Assembly: GCA_025055455.1 (NCBI GenBank)
Contig: JANWXD010000004.1
Span: forward strand, 1 to 64,000
Origin: Bryobacteraceae bacterium
GTDB lineage: Bacteria; Acidobacteriota; Terriglobia; Bryobacterales; Bryobacteraceae
DNA length: 64,000 nucleotides
Direction: 5' to 3'
Below, piece by piece: positions 15,892-23,900 of this stretch. The position numbers and the translations under genes were made by a program. The notes below the pieces were generated by a model. That model was not told the DNA's origin. It saw nothing but the letters and a program-made list of their open reading frames with translations, and searched no databases. The first letter of the stretch is position 1; each line of letters opens with the position of its first letter.

Positions 15892-17247
15892 CTACGTCCC
15901 GGTTGCCGCGGACACGGAAACCGCTTCGGCTACTCCCAGACCCCAGCCGAGGGTCACGTAAGCCACAAGCCCTTCGAAGCGTTCCCTCGGGAGAATGCGC
16001 CAACAATCCACCACGACCGGTGGGCCAGAACCGGCTTTGAGGTGTTCGGGCTTGAGCGCCCGGAACTCCCGCCACGGCGTGGCGATCACCACGACATCCG
16101 CGGAAGCGGCACATTCCTCGAGTGTTGAGCACAGGCGGATGCGCCCGTCCAGAACCTTGCTTGCCGGCTCCATAGCCGCCGGATCATAGGCCAGCACCCG
16201 CGCTCCTGCGTCGACCAGACCCTGCGCGAGCAGGATCCCTTGAGACTCCTCGATCACGTTCGTGTCGGGCTTGTAGGCCAGACCCAAGATCCCGACGGCC
16301 CCGCCCGGGGGAAGCAGCCCGAGCACGAGTCGGCAGACGCGCGGGGCTTGGCGGCGATTGATCCGGTCCGTGGCTTCCGCCAAGGCCGGATCCACGCCCA
16401 ATCCTCGGGCCATCGCGGCGAAGGCCAGATTATCCCGCGGAAAGCACGGGCCGCCGTAGCCCAAGGCGCCCTGAAGGTACTTGCCGCCGATTCTCGAGTC
16501 CAAGCCGAGCGCCTGTGTGACCACCCCGACATCCGCGCCGGGCAACCGCTCGCAGACCTCCGCCAACATGTTCGCATACGAGATCTTTGTGGTCACAAAC
16601 GTGTTGACGCAGAGCTTGGTGAGCTCCGCATTGACAAAATTCATGCGGGCCACGGCGGGCCGGTTGGCGCACAGGGAATGGTACAAGTCCTCGAGAATTT
16701 GGCCGGAGCGCGGGTCCGACTCTCCGATCAAGATCAGGTCCGGGTTGAGAAAGTCCCGAATCACCGAACCCAGGGCAATGAACTCCGGGTTGTAGCACAG
16801 TCCGAAATCCAGGCCGCAGCGCTTTCCAGACACAGACTCGAGCAGCGGCAAAAGTTGGCCTCCCGTCGCACCAGGCATGACGGTGCTGGTGAGCACCACA
16901 ACTGGGAAACCCTGCGACCGACGTAAAGACCGCCCGATCGCGCGCCCGGCAGACAAAACGAAATCCATTGAGAACGTTCCGTCCGGCGCTAAGGGCGTCG
17001 GCGTCACGATAAAGATCACTTCCGCTCCGGTGGCAGCCTTTTCGGTATCCACGGTCGCCGCCAGCCGCCCCCGGTTCCGTGCGACAAGATCGGCTAATCC
17101 CGGTTCCGATACCGGCGCCTGACCTTGGTTAATGCGCGCCACAACCTGGGGATTGGCATCCGCCCCGGCGACCGTGTGTCCCCGGTCGGCCAGCACGGCC
17201 GCCATGACCGCCCCGAGCTTGCCTAAGCCGACTACGGCGACTTTCAT
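15892..17247 (-). CDS. UDP-glucose/GDP-mannose 6-dehydrogenase family protein
   Basis: The enzyme oxidises a nucleotide sugar twice at C6 to the uronic acid, using two NAD. The 451-residue sequence has the N-terminal Rossmann motif VVGLGKLGAVMA, PTPLAPDGTF, STVMPGATG, the conserved Lys in LTKLCVNTF (K211) and the catalytic Cys in GYGGPCFPRDN (C268), and the C-terminal UDP-binding domain with LAYKPDTNVIEESQG. UDP-glucose, UDP-N-acetylhexosamine and GDP-mannose enzymes share this architecture, and I cannot choose among them. It sits in the polysaccharide operon, 15 nt after a methyltransferase and 3 nt before the broken epimerase. Confidence 0.92.
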   Translation of the reverse strand: MKVAVVGLGKLGAVMAAVLADRGHTVAGADANPQVVARINQGQAPVSEPGLADLVARNRGRLAATVDTEKAATGAEVIFIVTPTPLAPDGTFSMDFVLSAGRAIGRSLRRSQGFPVVVLTSTVMPGATGGQLLPLLESVSGKRCGLDFGLCYNPEFIALGSVIRDFLNPDLILIGESDPRSGQILEDLYHSLCANRPAVARMNFVNAELTKLCVNTFVTTKISYANMLAEVCERLPGADVGVVTQALGLDSRIGGKYLQGALGYGGPCFPRDNLAFAAMARGLGVDPALAEATDRINRRQAPRVCRLVLGLLPPGGAVGILGLAYKPDTNVIEESQGILLAQGLVDAGARVLAYDPAAMEPASKVLDGRIRLCSTLEECAASADVVVIATPWREFRALKPEHLKAGSGPPVVVDCWRILPRERFEGLVAYVTLGWGLGVAEAVSVSAATGT

Positions 17248-17262
17248 CGAGCCTCCCCTCCG

Positions 17263-18051
17263 TTACGTTACGCGTAACAAATCGAACCAATTGAACTCGC
17301 CGCCGCAAAACTCGAAGCTTAACACTACTTCAAAGCGCGCCGGTGCCAACCGAAGCTCGACCTTGGCCAGGTCATACCATTCCATCCAGGGAGCACCGCC
17401 ATCCGTCTTGGCGCCCCAGCGGTCGAATGGCAGCTTGCCTTCCCGCACCCAGCGGCTCTTAGGATATCCCAGCTCGATCCAGCGTCCGCCGGGAGGCAAG
17501 TGTTCCACAAGCGCCTGCGCTTGGCGACGCGCGGCCTCGAGCGGCAACGTGATCAAAGAGCCCAGAGCCAGAATGAAATCATAATCCCGCGGGAGCTCTT
17601 CCAGGGCCCGAAGGTCTTCCAGATAGCAGAATGAAACACCCGAGATTCCTTTTGCCCGCGCGATGCGACGCACGAACTCCAGGTTCGACTCCACGATGTC
17701 CAAGAAGGTCACCAGCGCGCCCTGCTCGGCAAAGAACAGGGTGCTCGGCGCCAACCCGCAGCCTACATCCAGCACCTTGCGACCCCGGAGCTGCTCCCTG
17801 TACAGAAGCTCGTACCAGCCGTGATGCGCGAAACTCTCCGCTCGAGAGGTCCACTCGCGGGCGGCCTGCCAGATGCTGACCAGCTCGTCGTCGGATCGTT
17901 CGAGAATCTGCCGCGTATCGAGCCGCCCCAGACGCGTCCATGGAACTTCCGACCATTTTGAGCGCAGCACGTCGAAAGACTTTCGCAGCCAGGGGTCGTC
18001 GGCCAAGTCGACGGGCCAGCGCGCTTGTTGTCGGGAAGCTTGCTGAATCAT
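17263..18051 (-). CDS. Class I SAM-dependent methyltransferase
   Basis: A 262-residue enzyme with the SAM-binding motif VLDVGCGLAPSTLFFAEQG (93-111) followed by the acidic strand-2 end FLDIVESNLEF and LALGSLITLP as motif II. The N-terminal 90 residues are helical and end in AHHGWYELLYREQLRG, as seen in sugar or lipid methyltransferases. The ATG overlaps the stop of the upstream glycosyltransferase by 4 nt (18048-18051), so it belongs to the polysaccharide operon and likely methylates a sugar residue or capping group. The reading frame extends far upstream but only this portion has family features. Confidence 0.88.
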   Translation of the reverse strand: MIQQASRQQARWPVDLADDPWLRKSFDVLRSKWSEVPWTRLGRLDTRQILERSDDELVSIWQAAREWTSRAESFAHHGWYELLYREQLRGRKVLDVGCGLAPSTLFFAEQGALVTFLDIVESNLEFVRRIARAKGISGVSFCYLEDLRALEELPRDYDFILALGSLITLPLEAARRQAQALVEHLPPGGRWIELGYPKSRWVREGKLPFDRWGAKTDGGAPWMEWYDLAKVELRLAPARFEVVLSFEFCGGEFNWFDLLRVT

Positions 18052-19013
18052 AAGCGCTTCCCTGCTCCCCGCATCGGTGCTTCCCGCGGTTGCGCCCCCG
18101 CTCGGGTTTTGCTTTGCCGCCACGGCGGCTGGGGCCATGCCCGGCGTTGCAGCGCACCCCGAGCCTCCGCCACCGCCTCCCGACAGAACGAGAGGACCTG
18201 CCCGCGGTTCACCGTACAGCCTAAAAGAAAGCTGAGCGCATACTTGGCCAACGAAGGCCGCACTGGCTCGAAAAAGCCGTCCCGGGAGTCCAGCAGCGAG
18301 CACGCGTATCCATAAATATGCCGGAAGGGGACGTAGCCGAAATGCCGTCGGACGATCCGGATGTTTTCTCGGTAAACTTCTCGTCGGCTCCGCAATGTCT
18401 TGGTGCGAGCGTGCATCCGGCAGAGGGCCAGAAAGGCGTCGAGTTGGAGCAGTCGATGCTTTTGAGAAATGCGGATCCACAAGTCGTAGTCCAGCCCGTA
18501 ATGGAGCTGGGCATCGAGCATGCCGGCTTCGGCAAAAATCTCTCTCCACAGAAAGACGGCCGGCTGGCAGATGAAACACTCCCATTGCAGGCGTCGCGCA
18601 TCGAAGGGCCGCGTGGGGTAAGGGCGCAGTCGGTTGCCCTGCTCGTCCACCAGCCAGGCCTGCCCGTAGACCCCGCCGTAGTCGGGGTTGGCGAGCAGGT
18701 GGCGCACGGCCGTGCTCACCGCGCCGGGCAAGTAGGCATCGTCGGCGCAAAGAAATGCGAAAATCCGGCCCCGTGACCGGAGGAATCCCCGATTGATGGC
18801 ATCCGACTGCCCCCGATCCGGCTCGGACACCCAGGTCAGCTTGCCCTCGTACTTGCGCAAGATTGCCACGGTGTCGTCCGTGGAGCCCCCGTCCATGACG
18901 ATGTACTCGATGTGCGGGTAGTCTTGGGCGAGAACGCTTTGGATGGCCTGTTCGAGGTAATCGGCCGCATTCAGGCACGGCGTCACAATGCTGACGAGCG
19001 GCAACTCGCTCAT
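18048..19013 (-). CDS. Family 2 glycosyltransferase
   Basis: The 321-residue protein begins MSELPLVSIVTPCLNAADYL, a typical GT2 start, with MDGGSTDDTVAIL and the DxD-type metal site in LCADDAYLPGA (about 90-100). ECFICQPAVFLWREIF and YGLDYDLWIRIS follow, the latter carrying the acidic catalytic region of this family. It transfers a sugar from a nucleotide donor in surface-polysaccharide assembly; the sugar cannot be read. The ATG lies in a 4-nt overlap with the preceding gene (19010-19013) and the stop overlaps the next gene by 4 nt. Confidence 0.9.
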   Translation of the reverse strand: MSELPLVSIVTPCLNAADYLEQAIQSVLAQDYPHIEYIVMDGGSTDDTVAILRKYEGKLTWVSEPDRGQSDAINRGFLRSRGRIFAFLCADDAYLPGAVSTAVRHLLANPDYGGVYGQAWLVDEQGNRLRPYPTRPFDARRLQWECFICQPAVFLWREIFAEAGMLDAQLHYGLDYDLWIRISQKHRLLQLDAFLALCRMHARTKTLRSRREVYRENIRIVRRHFGYVPFRHIYGYACSLLDSRDGFFEPVRPSLAKYALSFLLGCTVNRGQVLSFCREAVAEARGALQRRAWPQPPWRQSKTRAGAQPREAPMRGAGKRL

Positions 19014-20680
19014 GGTCGGACCCCCGCAGGCTGCCGGGAGGCCTCGCACGGCAGGGCAATCTCCCTCAGCATCTCTCTCGCCAGGCCCCAGTCGTCCAAG
19101 TTGAAAATCATGGGCCGGCCCAGGTAGTGCATCGCCTCGGCCCAGGCCGCTACTTCCGAGTACGGGAGCCACGGGATGCCCGCGGAGGCAAGACGTTCGA
19201 ACAATTGTTTGTCGCCCTCGGGCGTCCAACCGGAGCCGGTGGCGTGTTCGATATGGTAAATGCGCACTGGGTCCGGCAGCACCGTCTCGCGCACACCGGC
19301 ATAGTGTGCCGCAAAACACAGCACGGCATCGAGATTCATCGAGAAGAGGTCGAACTCGGGGTAGCCGCGCAGCGCGAACCAGTGTTCCCGTGCGAACAAC
19401 GTGAAATCGCCGCAGCCGTTGGTATGCAGCACATCGGGTTCTTCGGGGCGCGGCTCAGGCGCCGGGCTGACGACCGGCTTCGCTCGGGGACCGAGCGCGA
19501 TGGTCAAACCGCCACCTTCCAGACGCAGTTGCAGTTTCTCGATGAGCTGGGCCGGGAAGGGCAATCCGAGTCGCACCGGTTGTGTGGCGCGTCGCAACTC
19601 TGCGGGGAGCAATGCCAGGCGATGGGCCGCGCGCCACCAGCGCGCGCCCAGTCTCGCCGCACGCTGCCACCCGCTCAGATTCTGCGACGCCCGGCGCACC
19701 ACTACGGCCGCCGCTTCCGGCCCCACCCAGTGGGCGCGGAAAACTCGGAAGTTCAATATCCGCGTGTCATACGGGACCCGACGGCCTCCGCCCCGGGTGC
19801 GGAGCCGCAAGCGCCGGCAGTCGTCGGATCCGAAGGGAAGGGTGAGGATCAACTCCGAACGGCCGCGCACCTCCACCACTTCCAAACAGCGCCGCTGCGC
19901 GTCCCGGATCTCCAGGACTAGAGTCTCGAACCCAACGCCCGGGCCCGGCTCGAGCTCGAGCGCGAGCGCCACATGTCGATCCGGCGGCGGGGCCACCTCG
20001 AGCTCCGCCTCTTGGCCGGCCCACCGATAAACGACCGCGGCGTGGCTTTCCGGCAGAAACCATCCTGCGCCGAAGGAAATTCCGCTTTCCGGCATGACCA
20101 CGTCGATTTCCGAGGGATGCGGGTGACCGTCCGGAGTTAGGCGCAACGAACCGACCCGCGTGTGTCGCCGCAGCAAATGAGAGCGGCACCAGGCCAGCTG
20201 CACGTCGACGGGGCCGTCCACGGGCACGTCGGCCATCACGTCGAAGCGATCCACGCGGTACATGCGGTTCGGCTCCAGCCGACGGGCCGCCAAGAGCTCG
20301 AACAGCTCGTCGGAGAAAAGAATGTCGATGTTCGTGGCCAGGATGAATTCGCCACGCGCTCGCCGAATGCCGACATTTTTGGCAATCATCTGGTACAGCG
20401 GCAAGGCGGCCGCGTGGCGATAGCGCCCGTGGATCTCTGGCGGCACTTCGATGAGGCGCACCGAGGCGGGCCCGAAATCAGCCGGCCACCGCAGCGCCTC
20501 CGCCAGTCTGGGCCGCTCCGGGGGCGGGTTCCATTCCACCAGAACCAGCTCCAGCGGCACCTGATGTCGCTTGGCTTGACCGATGAGCCCGTTGACGAAC
20601 GCCTGCAAGCGTCCGAGCAGGTTGCCCCCGTGATCGTCATTGCGGGCGGTGGCGACCACGGAGAGATAGGGTGCCTGCAT
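19010..20680 (-). CDS. Large glycosyltransferase with inserted beta-rich domain
   Basis: At 556 residues this is about twice the size of a simple GT-A enzyme. The N-terminal part (about 1-170) is GT-A-like: SVVATARNDDHGGNL, ELVLVEWNPPPERP, YQMIAKNVGIRRARGEF and ATNIDILFSDELFELL with the acidic metal-binding Asp residues. The middle (about 200-400) is a beta-rich region such as ELEVAPPPDRHVALALELE. The C-terminal part (about 410-556) resumes GT-like segments: NGCGDFTLFAREHWFALRGY and MNLDAVLCFAAH with YHIEHATGSGW. The catalytic domain thus appears interrupted by a carbohydrate-binding-like insert. It is 3 nt after a methyltransferase and overlaps the next glycosyltransferase by 4 nt. Confidence 0.75.
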   Translation of the reverse strand: MQAPYLSVVATARNDDHGGNLLGRLQAFVNGLIGQAKRHQVPLELVLVEWNPPPERPRLAEALRWPADFGPASVRLIEVPPEIHGRYRHAAALPLYQMIAKNVGIRRARGEFILATNIDILFSDELFELLAARRLEPNRMYRVDRFDVMADVPVDGPVDVQLAWCRSHLLRRHTRVGSLRLTPDGHPHPSEIDVVMPESGISFGAGWFLPESHAAVVYRWAGQEAELEVAPPPDRHVALALELEPGPGVGFETLVLEIRDAQRRCLEVVEVRGRSELILTLPFGSDDCRRLRLRTRGGGRRVPYDTRILNFRVFRAHWVGPEAAAVVVRRASQNLSGWQRAARLGARWWRAAHRLALLPAELRRATQPVRLGLPFPAQLIEKLQLRLEGGGLTIALGPRAKPVVSPAPEPRPEEPDVLHTNGCGDFTLFAREHWFALRGYPEFDLFSMNLDAVLCFAAHYAGVRETVLPDPVRIYHIEHATGSGWTPEGDKQLFERLASAGIPWLPYSEVAAWAEAMHYLGRPMIFNLDDWGLAREMLREIALPCEASRQPAGVRP

Positions 20681-20683
20681 CGC

Positions 20684-21556
20684 CTAAAGCCGGGGATCCA
20701 ATCCAGGCGCCGGCCGCGCCGTGATGCACAGATGCCAGCCGAAGCGCTTTTCCAGCCAGCGGAACGCGGGCGCCGGCAGACAACGAAAATACCAAACCTT
20801 CCGGTAGCGGTACTGAACGTAATCCCGGATGCGGTATGGAAAGATATGTTCGACCTCGGCGCGCATGACCTCGAAACCGGCCGCCGCTAGCAACTGCCGG
20901 GCCTGATCCCGGGTGAAGGTATAGGTCACGGGGCATCCCGTTTGCGCTTCGGAGTGGCGCGCCACCAGCTCGTCGAGGCGCCAGAATTGCCCGCCTCCGA
21001 AGCGCAGCACAATCCACAGCACCTTCCAGGACCGGCGGTGGTAGAGCATGAGCTTCAGCGTGCTGTCCGGCCCCGCGTACCGACGCATCTCCGCCAAGAC
21101 CCTTTCCGGGTGTGGGGTATGATGCACCACCCCGAACGAGTAGATCAGATCGTAGGGCTCGACGGGCACGAAGGCGCTCAGGCGTTCCGCATCCGCCTGA
21201 ACGAAGCGGATCCGGTCCGCCAGGCCGAAGACGCGCGCTCGCTGCCGGGCGATTTCGAGCGACTTCTCCGACAAGTCCACCGCTGTGACCCACGCCCCAT
21301 GCCGCGCGAAGTTGATGGTGTCGGTTCCGATGCCACAGCCGACTTCGAGCACCCTCTTGCCGCGCCAGCGGGGGAACTCCGCGAAGGCGGGAATGTGCGG
21401 TTCGACACGGTACTTGCGCTGCTCGACCTCGTCGAAATACTCGCGAGTTCCCACCGGCTTAGGGGAATGCCGGATGTTACAAGGGCGGCTGTCCCAGTAG
21501 CGCTGAACTAACTCCAGCGGGACGTGCCCGAAGTTCCGCGGCGGTTTCCGCGTCAT
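20684..21556 (-). CDS. Class I SAM-dependent methyltransferase, first gene of the polysaccharide operon
   Basis: A 290-residue protein with motif I VLEVGCGIGTDTINFARHG, the acidic residue in TAVDLSEKSLEIARQRA, FVQADAERL, and IYSFGVVHHTPHPERVL as motif III/post. The N-terminal segment VQRYWDSRPCNIRHSPKP with its Tyr-Trp-Asp is found in a group of polysaccharide-associated methyltransferases. The C-terminal part contains aromatic and basic residues (YVQYRYRKVWYFRCLP), perhaps for membrane association. It is the first gene of a six-gene minus-strand unit running to 14925; 31 nt separate it from lptFG upstream. Confidence 0.88.
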   Translation of the reverse strand: MTRKPPRNFGHVPLELVQRYWDSRPCNIRHSPKPVGTREYFDEVEQRKYRVEPHIPAFAEFPRWRGKRVLEVGCGIGTDTINFARHGAWVTAVDLSEKSLEIARQRARVFGLADRIRFVQADAERLSAFVPVEPYDLIYSFGVVHHTPHPERVLAEMRRYAGPDSTLKLMLYHRRSWKVLWIVLRFGGGQFWRLDELVARHSEAQTGCPVTYTFTRDQARQLLAAAGFEVMRAEVEHIFPYRIRDYVQYRYRKVWYFRCLPAPAFRWLEKRFGWHLCITARPAPGLDPRL

Positions 21557-21587
21557 CGTCTCTAGTGTAGTGGGCGTCGATGGGCCT

Positions 21588-23897
21588 TCAGGTGCGCATC
21601 CGGCTCATGGCGTACAGACCCGCCAGCAGGAACATGCCGTTCGGGGCCCACGCCGCCACGGCGGGTGGAAGTTGGCCGAGGTTGCCGACCCCTTCGAACA
21701 GCTGATTCATCGCCCAATAGGCGATGGCGATGCCGAAGCTGGCCCCGACGGACGCCAGCGCGCCCCGGCTTCCCGTAAGGAAAGCAAAAGGAACCGACAC
21801 GACGGCCAGCACCAGGGCAAACAGCGGCGCAGAAAACTTCCGGTGGAGCTGCACTCGTAAGCGCACCGTGTCAAAGCCACCCTGCTCCAGATCCGCGATG
21901 TAGGCCGCCAGCTCGTGAAAATTCATCTGCGAGTCCGGCTTGGCCTCCTTGAGAAAGTAACCGGGCGGCTCGTTGAACTCGGGGAAGGTGGCTGCTTGAA
22001 AGATACGAAAGTTTAGATCCCGGACGCCCCGGATGTCGCGCACCCAGCCATTTTCGAAGACCCACGCGCCCAACGCCGAGGACCAGCGGGCGCGCTCGGC
22101 CGCCACGTGGCGCCTCAGTTGGAACGTGTCGGGGTCGAGCTGGTAGACGCTCACGCCTGCCATCACCGCCGCCTCCGGATCCAGGTACTTGTAATGATAG
22201 ATGTGGGATCCTTTGCCGAAAATCCATTTGGTGAACGGGCGCAGATAGGTCTGCACCGGGCGGCCCTTGATCTCGTTGCGAATCGCGTCCTGGCGCCGGT
22301 TGGCTTGGGCCACGTAGTAATAGTCGAAAGCGAACAGCGCGACGCTGAGAACTGCGGCCGCCGCCAACACCGGCAGCGCCAGGCGGTGCACGCTGACGCC
22401 GCAGGCTTTCCAGGCCATGACTTCGTTGTGTTTGGTCAGCACGCCGAAAGTCACGAGCGTCGCCACCATGACACTGACGGGCGCCGCGTCGTATACCAGC
22501 TTCGGCGTGAGAAAGACGTGGTACTCGAGCACGCGCGTCATGGGGATCTGGTTCCGCAAGATATCTCCGAGCAGCTCGAAGAAGGTGTAGGCGTGCGTCA
22601 TGACCACGAAGGCGCCGAGGAACAAGCCAAAGTAACCGAGGAACGTGCTTACGATCGTTGTGTCGAGCAGCTGCGGCAGAAGCGGCAGTCGCCCCCAGCT
22701 GGCTGAGGCGGCGGACCGACGCCGACGCCAGCGGCGCAGGGTGCCGGCGAGGGCGCCCGCGGCCCCAACCCAGCGTTGGCGCAGCCCCGCGCTCGGCCGC
22801 TCCAGACGCGCCAGCAAGAGCACCCCGCCCGTCGCCAGGACGGCGTTGGGAGTCCACACGGCGGGCCCCGCCGGCAGAGTCCCTTGGCGCGCCAAGCCGA
22901 CCAAGCTGATCAAGCCCAAGTAGTACAAAAACGCCACCAGAACGGCGAGGGCCGTCGCGGCGGATCTGCCGGCCCGCCGCATGGACAGTCCGAGGGGAAC
23001 CCCCGCGAGCGACAGCACCAAGCAAGCCACCGGCAGGGCGAAGCGCTGGTGCAACTCCAGGCGGGCCTCGAGCGAGTCCCGAGCCAGGCGCAGCAAAGGG
23101 CCCGTGTCGGTTTCGCGGAACGGACGGGCCCGCTGTTCGCCGGGCCGGCGCACCTGTAACGCTTGTTCGCCGCGGGGGAAGCTGGAGTGGAAATATTCCG
23201 CGGCCGTCGGTCCGGGTTCGTGAGTGCTGCCGTCGAACATCGAAAGCTGCACGCGGCCCCGAGCGACGTCGGCGAAAGCAACAGCTTCCCGGGCCAGGGT
23301 AACGCGCGGGGCCTCGCCCGCCTCCCGGGGACCGGTGCGCCGTTCGCTGGGAGGCCGCACGTCCGCCAGAAAAATCTTGCGCCAGCGGACCACCGGCCCG
23401 GAGAGCACGTCCGCCACGTAGAGAACCGTGTCGGGAAATTGCTCCTGAAACACTCGCGGCTGGATCTCGGCCGTGACTTCCGCCGCCGCAAGCTGGTTCA
23501 GCAACCGATACGTCTGGCGGATGGACCAGGGCCCGAGCCACAGGGAGGCCGCCGCCGTGACCGCGGTGGCGATGCCGGCCAGCGCCGCCACGGTCGTGGC
23601 CAAACGGAAACCGGGAATCCCCGCGGCTCGCAGGGCGGTCACTTCGCCGTCGGCGCCCATCCGCCCCAGGGCGATCAGGATCCCGGCGAGCGTGCCGACG
23701 GGGACGGCGAACGGCAGCACCGCGGGAAGCACGAGCAACAGCAGCTGCCCGGCGACGGTGGGGCTTGCCGAGCCACGCACCAGCGGCTCAAACAGCTGGC
23801 CGGTCCGTTGAAGAAACAGCACGAACGTGAAGAGCAGCGTGCCCAGGATGGCGCCGCCTGCGGCCTCGCGGAACAGGGCTCGCCGGACCAGACGCAT
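21588..23897 (-). CDS. lptFG: LptF-LptG fusion, permease pair of the LPS exporter
   Basis: LptF and LptG are the inner-membrane permeases of the LptB2FGC complex that pulls lipopolysaccharide from the membrane. This 769-residue protein carries both in one chain: the N-terminal half (about 1-375) is LptF-like, with FTFVLFLQRTGQLFEPLVRG and PVGTLAGILIALGRMG; after a basic linker (RRWRRRRSAAS), the C-terminal half (about 400-769) is LptG-like, with TFFELLGDIL, VATLVTFGVLTKHNEVMAWKACG and VPFAFLTGSRGA near the end. Each half has the expected three plus three membrane segments and a periplasmic jellyroll. Separate proteins are the rule in Proteobacteria. No lptB, lptA or lptC is adjacent. Confidence 0.9.
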   Translation of the reverse strand: MRLVRRALFREAAGGAILGTLLFTFVLFLQRTGQLFEPLVRGSASPTVAGQLLLLVLPAVLPFAVPVGTLAGILIALGRMGADGEVTALRAAGIPGFRLATTVAALAGIATAVTAAASLWLGPWSIRQTYRLLNQLAAAEVTAEIQPRVFQEQFPDTVLYVADVLSGPVVRWRKIFLADVRPPSERRTGPREAGEAPRVTLAREAVAFADVARGRVQLSMFDGSTHEPGPTAAEYFHSSFPRGEQALQVRRPGEQRARPFRETDTGPLLRLARDSLEARLELHQRFALPVACLVLSLAGVPLGLSMRRAGRSAATALAVLVAFLYYLGLISLVGLARQGTLPAGPAVWTPNAVLATGGVLLLARLERPSAGLRQRWVGAAGALAGTLRRWRRRRSAASASWGRLPLLPQLLDTTIVSTFLGYFGLFLGAFVVMTHAYTFFELLGDILRNQIPMTRVLEYHVFLTPKLVYDAAPVSVMVATLVTFGVLTKHNEVMAWKACGVSVHRLALPVLAAAAVLSVALFAFDYYYVAQANRRQDAIRNEIKGRPVQTYLRPFTKWIFGKGSHIYHYKYLDPEAAVMAGVSVYQLDPDTFQLRRHVAAERARWSSALGAWVFENGWVRDIRGVRDLNFRIFQAATFPEFNEPPGYFLKEAKPDSQMNFHELAAYIADLEQGGFDTVRLRVQLHRKFSAPLFALVLAVVSVPFAFLTGSRGALASVGASFGIAIAYWAMNQLFEGVGNLGQLPPAVAAWAPNGMFLLAGLYAMSRMRT

Positions 23898-23900
23898 CGC

